A stretch of DNA of 5,901 nt from Acidimicrobiia bacterium (GTDB lineage Bacteria > Actinomycetota > Acidimicrobiia > Spongiisociales > JAENVV01). Where the stretch lies: positions 1,079,910 through 1,085,810 of the forward strand of contig CP070681.1 in the NCBI GenBank assembly GCA_020352575.1, given 5' to 3'. The position numbers were made by a program, and so were the translations under genes. This document shows, one piece after another, positions 1 to 5,344 of this stretch (positions are counted from its first letter, which is position 1; the number at the start of each line of letters is the position of its first letter). Below the pieces are notes generated by a model that had not been told where the DNA came from, ran no database searches, and worked only from the letters and a program-made list of their open reading frames with translations.

Positions 1-1
1 G

Positions 2-1345
2 ACCAGGACGAAGCGCCTCACGCTCCTCGCATGGTCGTTCCTGACCATCGGCATCCTGCTCGGGGGTTGGTGGTCGTACGAGGTGCTCGGCTGGGGCGGC
101 TACTGGGCCTGGGACCCCGTCGAGAACGCCTCACTGCTGCCGTGGCTCACCGCGACCGCATTCATCCACTCGTCGACGGTGCAGGTGCGGCGCGGGGCGC
201 TCGAGTCATGGAACTACCTGTTGGTGATCGCCACCTTCTCCCTCACGATCCTCGGGACCTTCCTCACCCGGTCCGGGGTGATCACGTCGGTCCACTCGTT
301 CACCCAGTCGGGTATCAGTCCGGCCCTGCTCTCGTTCTTCATCGTGATCGTCGTGGTCGGGCTCGGCCTCTTCGCGACCCGCGCCCACCTCGTTGCCGAA
401 GGAGGGTCCGTCGGCTCCCCCGTGTCGCGCGAAGGCGGGATGCTGGTGAACAACATCCTCCTCTCGGCATGGGGAGCCACGGTGCTCATCGGCACCGTGT
501 ACCCGATCCTCGTCGAAGCCTTCGCCACCCGCACGGTGGGCGTGGGGCGGGGCTTCTTCGATGCGACGAGCATCCCCCTCGCCTTCGCATTGCTCCTCGT
601 CATGGGCATCGGGCCGGTCACACCGTGGAAGCGGGCCGACTGGCGCAAGGTGGCAGCACGCCTCGCCGTTCCGGCCCAGGCCGCAGTCGTCATCGCCGCT
701 CTGGCCGCCCTCGGGGGCATTCGTTCGCGGGGCGCACTCCTCGCCGTGCTGCTCGCGGCCTTCACCGCATCGACGCCGGTCGCCGAACTCTGGCGCCTCG
801 CCAAGGCCCGGGTGACGAAGGGCGAAGGTTGGGGCCAGGCCCTCGGGGGCATCGTGCGTCGCGACCGTGGCTACTGGGGTGGCATGGCCGCCCACATCGG
901 CATCGCCATCCTGGCCGTGGGTATTGCGGGCTCGGCGGGCCTCGCGATGGACCAGCGCGAACTCACACTCCCACGCGGCCAACCCGTGGCTGTGCTCGGC
1001 TACGAGTTGGAGTTCCGGACCGGCTTCGCCGAGACCGAACCACAACGCTCCATTGTCGGGGCCACGATCGAACTCCGGCGTGACGACCGGACGGTCGACA
1101 TCCTGCGACCTGCCATCAACGACTACCGGGTCCAGGCGGTGCCGACGCCTGCGGTCCATTCGGGGATCGATGAGGACGTGTACGTGTCGCTCCGGGCCGT
1201 AGACCAGAACCGGGCGCTGGTCGACGTCCAGGTCTTCCCCCTCCAATGGATGGTCTGGCTGGGCGGGTTCGTGATCGCTGGCGGCGGCTTCTGGTCACTC
1301 TCTGGCAGGCGCCGCTCACGCGACGACGTCGAGGTGCCCTCATGA
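2..1345 (+). CDS. ccmF: CcmF, cytochrome c haem lyase subunit (5' end cut by window)
   Basis: CcmF is the integral-membrane haem lyase of System I cytochrome c maturation. It takes haem from holo-CcmE and joins it to the CXXCH cysteines of apocytochrome c outside the membrane. Visible here are 447 residues plus a TGA stop; family members are usually about 640-660 residues, so roughly 200 N-terminal residues lie upstream. The frame is open to the window edge, and the GTG at 83 is internal. The tryptophan-rich haem-binding WWD motif, WGGYWAWDPVEN, is at nt 92-127. Candidate haem-ligand histidines, matched to the E. coli pattern from memory, are in FIHSS (nt 167-169), TSVHSF (293-295) and MAAHIGIAI (893-895). 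Several hydrophobic segments follow, then a soluble C-terminal segment with TPAVHSG and EDVYVSL (nt ~1140-1195), typical of the CcmF C-terminal domain, and a last membrane helix. The stop overlaps the ccmH start (ATGA), which suggests one operon. Nearest alternative: CcsA/CcmC, which share WWD but lack this long C-terminal domain. Confidence 0.95.
   Translation, partial: TRTKRLTLLAWSFLTIGILLGGWWSYEVLGWGGYWAWDPVENASLLPWLTATAFIHSSTVQVRRGALESWNYLLVIATFSLTILGTFLTRSGVITSVHSFTQSGISPALLSFFIVIVVVGLGLFATRAHLVAEGGSVGSPVSREGGMLVNNILLSAWGATVLIGTVYPILVEAFATRTVGVGRGFFDATSIPLAFALLLVMGIGPVTPWKRADWRKVAARLAVPAQAAVVIAALAALGGIRSRGALLAVLLAAFTASTPVAELWRLAKARVTKGEGWGQALGGIVRRDRGYWGGMAAHIGIAILAVGIAGSAGLAMDQRELTLPRGQPVAVLGYELEFRTGFAETEPQRSIVGATIELRRDDRTVDILRPAINDYRVQAVPTPAVHSGIDEDVYVSLRAVDQNRALVDVQVFPLQWMVWLGGFVIAGGGFWSLSGRRRSRDDVEVPS
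1331..1336 (+). promoter_or_regulatory. Ribosome binding site of ccmH
   Basis: GAGGTG lies inside the last codons of ccmF and ends 5 nt before the ATG at 1342. It supports that ATG over the upstream in-frame ATG at 1246, which would overlap ccmF by 100 nt. Confidence 0.6.
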
Positions 1346-2316
1346 GGCGCTGGTTACGGACCGGGACCGTCGTCGCTGCTGCCGTCGTGCTCGGATGGGC
1401 CTTCCTCACGAGCCCCGGCGGGAGCCTCGATGCCGACGTGGTTGGCGAGAAGATTGCCTGCCCGAAGTGTGAGGGTGAGTCGGTCGCTGCCTCCCAGACC
1501 GCGACCGCACGGGCCATGATGGATGTCGTCGAGGAGCAGATCGCCGAGGGCCGGTCCGAGCGGGAGATCCTCGACTGGTTCGCCGCCCGGTACGGCCCCG
1601 ACATCGTGCTCGAGCCGCCGCTGGCACTCGGTGGGTACCTGCTGTGGGCTGTGCCGATCGCCGCGGTCGCGGGTGGTGCCTGGCTGGCGTTCCGCACGAG
1701 GGAGGAGCAATCGGGCACGGCCGGTGAACCGCGCACTCCAACGTCACCGCTTCGCGTCGTGCTCAGCATCGGCGGCGCCGCCATCGTCCTCACCGGCCTC
1801 GCCTTCGGCATCGGCACCTTCGTGGAACCGCGTGCGACCGGCTCACCGGTGAGCGGCAACCTCGAAGCGCCAACCGGGCGCGACTTGTCAGAGGTGACGA
1901 ACGAAGAGATGGAGGCCGTCCTCGAGCAGTTCGACGACGTGCCCGAGGCCAATCGCATGCGGCTCTCCCTCGCCCGTCGCTACTTCGAAGAGCAGGACTT
2001 CGGGTCGGCAGTCGGCCACTTCCAGACCGTGCTCTCCAGCGATCCCACCCCCGCAGAAGCCAGCGAGGCCTTGGGGCGCATCGGGTGGATCCTCTTCGTC
2101 AACGGTGAGGTGGCCTCATCCGAGGCGGCCTACCTCCAGGCCTTGGACGCCCTCCCGACGAACTCCGAGGCGAAGTGGTTCTACGCGATCCTCCTCGTGG
2201 AAGACGGACGTTCCGACGAAGCGGTGCCCCTGCTCGAGGAGCTCGCCGAGGATCCCACAGTGCCGGAAGAAGCGCTGGCCGAGATCGAGCGGCTCATCGC
2301 GGAGGCAGGAGCGTGA
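1342..2316 (+). CDS. ccmH: CcmH-CcmI fusion: CxxC thiol reductant plus TPR apocytochrome chaperone
   Basis: This 324-residue protein is involved in apocytochrome c thiol reduction and delivery to the CcmF haem lyase. An N-terminal signal-anchor helix spans about residues 8-22. It is followed by the CcmH domain with CPKC at 40-43 and the family's downstream pattern: an acidic helix, then SEREILDWFAARYG (72-85) and a proline-containing segment ending in EPP (91-93). A second helix is at about 98-116, a short probably cytoplasmic loop at 117-136, and a third helix at about 137-157. An extracytoplasmic alpha-helical region (about 188-320) has TPR-like repeats (ARRYFEEQDFGSAVGHF, AAYLQALDALP, DEAVPLLEEL), matching CcmI. 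E. coli CcmH is likewise a CcmH+CcmI composite, while many bacteria encode the two separately. The start is ATG 1342, which overlaps the ccmF TGA by 4 nt and has a well-placed GAGGTG. The active-site context is CPKCEGES rather than the proteobacterial RCxxCQN. The stop overlaps the ccmG start (GTGA). Confidence 0.9.
   Translation: MRRWLRTGTVVAAAVVLGWAFLTSPGGSLDADVVGEKIACPKCEGESVAASQTATARAMMDVVEEQIAEGRSEREILDWFAARYGPDIVLEPPLALGGYLLWAVPIAAVAGGAWLAFRTREEQSGTAGEPRTPTSPLRVVLSIGGAAIVLTGLAFGIGTFVEPRATGSPVSGNLEAPTGRDLSEVTNEEMEAVLEQFDDVPEANRMRLSLARRYFEEQDFGSAVGHFQTVLSSDPTPAEASEALGRIGWILFVNGEVASSEAAYLQALDALPTNSEAKWFYAILLVEDGRSDEAVPLLEELAEDPTVPEEALAEIERLIAEAGA
2301..2305 (+). promoter_or_regulatory. Ribosome binding site of ccmG
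   Basis: GGAGG ends 7 nt before the GTG at 2313, a near-ideal Shine-Dalgarno position. It decides the start in favour of this GTG over in-frame starts farther upstream (for example 2175), which would translate ccmH sequence in the wrong frame. Confidence 0.75.
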
Positions 2317-2885
2317 GGCGTTGGGGGCCGTGGACGGCGATCGCCCTCATCGTGGTCTTCGGTGGCTTCCTGGCCGGGCGAATCGGGTTCGGGGAGACCG
2401 TGCCGGCCTCTCCGCTCATCGGGACCGCCGCCCCCGGCCTCGCACTTCCCCTGCTCGAATCCGAGGGCGAGGTACGGCTCACCGACTTCCCCGGCGACAT
2501 CGTCGTGGCGAACTTCTGGGCGTCCTGGTGCACTCCCTGCCGTGAGGAGCACCCCGCGTTCGTGGCTGCCGCAGACCTCTACGCCGGGAAGGGCGTGCGG
2601 TTCGTGGCCATCAACCATGAGGATCCCGGTACGAGGAAGTTCGACTTCCTCGACACCTATGGCCGCTCGGACCACCAGTTCGTGGTCGAGGACCCGGGGA
2701 GTCGCGCCGGCATCGAGTTCGGCGTCTTCGGCCTCCCCGAGACGTTCTTCATCGATGGCAACGGCGTCATCGTGGGACGGGTCGCGGGGGCCATCGACTT
2801 CACGACCCTCATCGACTTCATCAGCCAGATCCAGGCCGGGGAGGATCCCGGCACGATCGACGGGACGGTGTACCAGGGCCCCTAG
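2313..2885 (+). CDS. ccmG: CcmG/DsbE, membrane-anchored thioredoxin of cytochrome c maturation
   Basis: A 190-residue thiol-disulfide oxidoreductase that keeps CcmH and/or apocytochrome c CXXCH cysteines reduced on the outer face of the membrane. One N-terminal anchor helix (about residues 8-24) precedes a linker and the TlpA-like fold. AAPGLALPLL (39-48) opens the fold, and VANFWASWCTPCREEHP holds the active site W72-C73-T-P-C76. The segment FGVFGLPETFFIDGNG holds the cis-proline P142 and the GVxGxPETFxID signature characteristic of CcmG. The length matches the family (about 175-200). It starts with GTG overlapping the ccmH TGA and has a strong GGAGG, so it is the third coupled gene of this block. 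The stop TAG lies inside a CTAG that also encodes the stop of the convergent cbiO. ResA/TlpA is the alternative by fold, but the PETF signature and the operon favour CcmG. Its Cys-Cys site contrasts with the TGA-containing site of the thioredoxin-like gene at 5345-5901. Confidence 0.93.
   Translation: MRRWGPWTAIALIVVFGGFLAGRIGFGETVPASPLIGTAAPGLALPLLESEGEVRLTDFPGDIVVANFWASWCTPCREEHPAFVAAADLYAGKGVRFVAINHEDPGTRKFDFLDTYGRSDHQFVVEDPGSRAGIEFGVFGLPETFFIDGNGVIVGRVAGAIDFTTLIDFISQIQAGEDPGTIDGTVYQGP
2882..2885. other. Shared CTAG: overlapping convergent stop codons of ccmG and cbiO
   Basis: The palindrome CTAG, within CCTAGG, reads TAG on both strands. It supplies the ccmG stop (2883-2885, plus) and the cbiO stop (2884-2882, minus). 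There is no intergenic gap. I see no hairpin-plus-T-tract terminator here, so each transcript must run into the other gene or end by another mechanism. Confidence 0.9.
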
Positions 2886-3586
2886 GCGAGGCGATGCTCG
2901 ATGAGGAAGGCCCCGTTCGAGAGGACGTCGACGAGCGGGCCGTCGTGCACGAGGCGCCCACTGTCGAGGACGAGCGCCCGGTCACACAGCCGCTCGGCGA
3001 GGTCGAGGTGGTGGGTCACCAGGACGAGCGTCTGGGGTAGGTCGAGCAGGAGGTCGGTGATCTCGCGCATCCCGGCCGGATCGAGGCCACTCGACGGCTC
3101 GTCCATGATCAGTGCGGCAGGATCCATGGCCAGCACGCCGGCGATCGCCACGCGACGACGCTCACCCCCCGACAGGTGATGGGGTGCCCGCTTCGCCAGG
3201 TGCGTGGCGCTCACCCGCGCAAGCGCACGATCGACGGCGGCCTCGAGTTCTTCGCCGGACACCCCGTAGTTCGCCGGGCCGAAGGCGACGTCGTCGCGGA
3301 CGGTCGGCATGAAGAGCTGGTCATTGGGGTCCTGGAAGACCAGGCCCAGGTGGCGACGCAGGTCGAAGGCATGCTCCTCGTCCATGGTCTCACCCAACAC
3401 CCGCACCGTTCCGGCTGCGGGCATGAGCACCCCGAGTAGGGAGAGCACGAGGGTGGTCTTGCCGGCACCGTTCGGTCCGAGCAGGGCGACACGCTCGCCC
3501 TCCTCGATCGAGAACGAGACATCGTCGAGGGCTGCCTCGCCACCCGGGTACTCGTAGCGGAGGCCTTCGACCTCGACGACGCTCAC
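2882..3586 (-). CDS. cbiO: CbiO-type ATPase of a cobalt/nickel ECF transporter
   Basis: This 234-residue ABC ATPase powers the CbiMQ transporter from the cytoplasmic face, probably as a dimer in the absence of a second ATPase gene. The fold is complete: Walker A GPNGAGKT (37-44), Q-loop in VFQDPNDQLF (Q85, a form characteristic of ECF-type ATPases), signature LSGGE (138-142), Walker B ALIMDEP (158-164), D-loop SGLDP and H-loop His192 in VTHH. The length fits short CbiO proteins. The chosen start is GTG 3586, because its GTGA overlaps the cbiQ stop and the protein then opens at the first strand, SVVEVEGLRYEYPGG. The frame stays open upstream through cbiQ, but that sequence is an out-of-frame shadow of CbiQ. 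The Shine-Dalgarno is weak (GGCGGTG about 6 nt upstream), consistent with translational coupling. Fold and neighbours make cobalt/nickel the likely substrate; the sequence does not separate the two metals. Confidence 0.93.
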   Translation of the reverse strand: MSVVEVEGLRYEYPGGEAALDDVSFSIEEGERVALLGPNGAGKTTLVLSLLGVLMPAAGTVRVLGETMDEEHAFDLRRHLGLVFQDPNDQLFMPTVRDDVAFGPANYGVSGEELEAAVDRALARVSATHLAKRAPHHLSGGERRRVAIAGVLAMDPAALIMDEPSSGLDPAGMREITDLLLDLPQTLVLVTHHLDLAERLCDRALVLDSGRLVHDGPLVDVLSNGAFLIEHRLA

Positions 3587-4344
3587 AGCAGCACCGCCAG
3601 GACGGCCACCGTGACGCCGACGAGCGGGAGGGCGAGGCCCCGGCTCCAATCGGCAGCGACGGCCGGCGACGCAAACGGCTGGGGCATCACGCCCCGGTAC
3701 CCCCGCACGACCATCGCCGCGTGGATGCGCTCGCCTCGTTCGTACGCCCGGATGAAGAGCGAGCCCGCCACCGAGGCAAGCGCTCGCAGGGCGCCCCTTC
3801 CCCGCTGGCGGAAGCCACGCACCGCAGCGGCCGTGCGCATGCGACCGAGCTCGTCGGCGAGCACGTCGAGGTAGCGGACCATGAATCCGGCGATGGCGAC
3901 GAGGACCGCTGGCACCCTGAGACGGGAGAGCCCGGTGAGGATGTCGGGCACCTCGGTCGTGGCCGCCAGCAGCACGGCCGCACCGGTGCCGAGGGTGGCG
4001 CGAGCGAGGATCGACCAGGCGCCCCAGAGGCCCTCCTGGCTCAGGGAGATGCCGAGCACCTCGATGCGCGGGTCGGGGCCGAGGAACGGCAGGAAGGCGG
4101 CGAACAGGACGAACGGGACCTCCACGAGCATCCGCCGCACCATGAACGGGGCCGTGAGCTGGGCGGTGCGGGCGGCAACGGCGAGCACGGCGGCGTGGGC
4201 GCCGAATGCCCAGAACGCCTCCCTCGGGGTCGACACGACACCGAGGAGGAAGACCAGGAGGGCTGCGACCTTGACATGGGAGGGGAGGCGGTGCGCCGGG
4301 CTGTGCCCGTGCACATAGAGCGTGTGGGTGTGGAGCTGGCTCAC
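3583..4344 (-). CDS. cbiQ: CbiQ, transmembrane coupling (T) subunit of a cobalt/nickel ECF transporter
   Basis: This 253-residue membrane protein couples ATP hydrolysis by CbiO to movement of the CbiM substrate-binding unit. The N-terminal part reads VHGHSPAHRLPSHVK (11-25), the usual start of an EcfT/CbiQ fold before its first helix. Hydrophobic segments lie at about 24-36, 43-60, 73-88, 105-130, 143-158 and 236-252. The cytoplasmic region between the last segments has both EcfT coupling signatures: AAAVRGF (R176-G177) and MVVRGYRG (R214-G215), which match the family's Ala-Arg-Gly motifs with Val in place of Ala. I chose GTG 4344 because its GTGA overlaps the cbiM TGA, exactly as at the cbiQ-cbiO junction. 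An earlier in-frame GTG at 4386 would add 14 residues and overlap cbiM by 46 nt. No strong Shine-Dalgarno is visible for either start, so coupling to cbiM translation is likely. Confidence 0.9.
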   Translation of the reverse strand: MSQLHTHTLYVHGHSPAHRLPSHVKVAALLVFLLGVVSTPREAFWAFGAHAAVLAVAARTAQLTAPFMVRRMLVEVPFVLFAAFLPFLGPDPRIEVLGISLSQEGLWGAWSILARATLGTGAAVLLAATTEVPDILTGLSRLRVPAVLVAIAGFMVRYLDVLADELGRMRTAAAVRGFRQRGRGALRALASVAGSLFIRAYERGERIHAAMVVRGYRGVMPQPFASPAVAADWSRGLALPLVGVTVAVLAVLL

Positions 4345-5303
4345 CGAGACGGCGTCCCGCGCCGCATACCACGCACGATGAGCCACGCCACAAGGGCGAC
4401 CATCAACGCGCCCACCACCCCGGCGAGACCGATCGAGAGGGCGTTCTCACCGAGGCCCTCCACCACGTAGTCGGCCAGGGGGCTGGTCGCCGTCGCCGGG
4501 TCGGTGGCCTCATCCATGAAGCCGAGGTCGATGGCAACTCGCTCCAGGCCGTCGGGGTTGGGGTTTGCGAACGGGGCAACGCCGAAGGCGAGCACCGCTG
4601 CCAGCAAGGCACCGACGATGACCGTCCCACGGGACGAGCCGACCGACTGTCCGCGCAGGTCGGCCGCACCGGCCACGAGATCCGGACGGGTGGAGAGCAG
4701 GGCGCCCACGATCGCAGCGGAGATCACACCCTCGCCGATCCCGATGATCGTGTGCACCGACGCCATTGCGCCGAAGACGGCGGGGAGGGGGGCGCCACCC
4801 TGTCCACCGATGGCGTACTGGATCGAGAAGGCGACCGACGAGGCGACGACGGACAGCAGGCCCGCAAGGAACGTGGCGGTGAGGACGCCCCACCGAGTGG
4901 GAGGCGTGACCATCCGAACGAGCCGGAACACGGCCCATCCGACGAGCGCTGTCACGATGGCCATGTTGAAGATGTTCGGGCCGATGGCGCTCACCCCGCC
5001 ATCGGCGAAGACGAGGGCCTGGACGCCCACCACGACGGTCACCACGAGCACACCCATCCAGGGGCCGAGCAGGATCGCCGCCAGCGCCCCACCAAGGAGG
5101 TGACCCGAGGTGCCGAGGGCAACGGGGAAGTTCAGCATCTGCAGCACGAAGATCACCGCAGCGGTGATCCCGGCGAGCGGAACCCGCTTGTCGACGGCGA
5201 TGGATTTGCCCGTCTGCCGGAGGGCAGCGCCGATGCCGCCGGCCGCCACGACGCCCGTACCGATGGAGGTGGCCGCGTTGAGGAAGCCGTCAGGGATGTG
5301 CAT
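4341..5303 (-). CDS. cbiM: CbiM with fused PDGLE (CbiN/NikN-like) domain, cobalt/nickel-binding subunit
   Basis: This 320-residue substrate-specific membrane component captures Co2+ or Ni2+. It starts with MHIPDGFL, the hallmark N-terminus in which the amino group, His2 and a later histidine bind the metal in NikM/CbiM structures. The matching internal histidine is H68 in GTSGHLLGGAL. VHTIIGIGEGVIS (183-195) is another conserved CbiM segment. Helices at about 10-28, 42-60, 68-95, 107-130, 140-165 and 186-205 form the CbiM core. The C-terminal part (about 226-315) has two more helices flanking a soluble loop with NPDGLE (249-254), the PDGLE domain that serves as the small CbiN/NikN-type subunit, so M and N functions are fused. 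ATG 5303 is fixed by the conserved N-terminus. The upstream gap to the thioredoxin-like gene is only 41 nt, so co-transcription is possible and a cobalamin or NiCo riboswitch does not fit there. PDGLE is more often linked to nickel-type transporters, but the metal is not decided by sequence. Confidence 0.93.
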   Translation of the reverse strand: MHIPDGFLNAATSIGTGVVAAGGIGAALRQTGKSIAVDKRVPLAGITAAVIFVLQMLNFPVALGTSGHLLGGALAAILLGPWMGVLVVTVVVGVQALVFADGGVSAIGPNIFNMAIVTALVGWAVFRLVRMVTPPTRWGVLTATFLAGLLSVVASSVAFSIQYAIGGQGGAPLPAVFGAMASVHTIIGIGEGVISAAIVGALLSTRPDLVAGAADLRGQSVGSSRGTVIVGALLAAVLAFGVAPFANPNPDGLERVAIDLGFMDEATDPATATSPLADYVVEGLGENALSIGLAGVVGALMVALVAWLIVRGMRRGTPSR

Positions 5304-5315
5304 ACGACGAGCGTA

Positions 5316-5322
5316 CCTTCTT
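5316..5322 (-). promoter_or_regulatory. Probable ribosome binding site of cbiM
   Basis: On the minus strand AAGAAGG lies 12 nt before the ATG at 5303, slightly farther than ideal. It falls in the 41-nt gap behind the thioredoxin-like gene. I see no convincing -10/-35 pair or terminator in that gap. Confidence 0.4.
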
Positions 5323-5344
5323 GCGAGGGCTTTGCAGGAAGGGG

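Noticed and set aside
206..1246. Long antisense open frame (346 codons) across ccmF
   Set aside because: Its His/Glu/Asp/Arg/Gly-rich composition without recognisable motifs is a typical high-GC shadow of a membrane-protein gene. The sense frame has clear CcmF motifs.
2870..2900. Bidirectional terminator between ccmG and cbiO
   Set aside because: The only symmetry is the short CCTAGG palindrome. There is no long stem and no T-tract on either strand.
2882..4393. A 503-residue CbiO with a long N-terminal extension
   Set aside because: The extension is an Arg/Pro/Gly-rich out-of-frame reading of cbiQ. The ATPase domain starts naturally at GTG 3586 with a GTGA overlap.
3721..4470. Plus-strand open frame of 249 codons opposite cbiQ
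   Set aside because: It is rich in Glu/Gly/His/Arg, has no domain signature and lies opposite a gene with clear EcfT motifs. It is a composition artefact.
5304..5344. Cobalamin or NiCo riboswitch before cbiM
   Set aside because: The gap is only 41 nt, far too short for either aptamer, and no conserved elements were seen.
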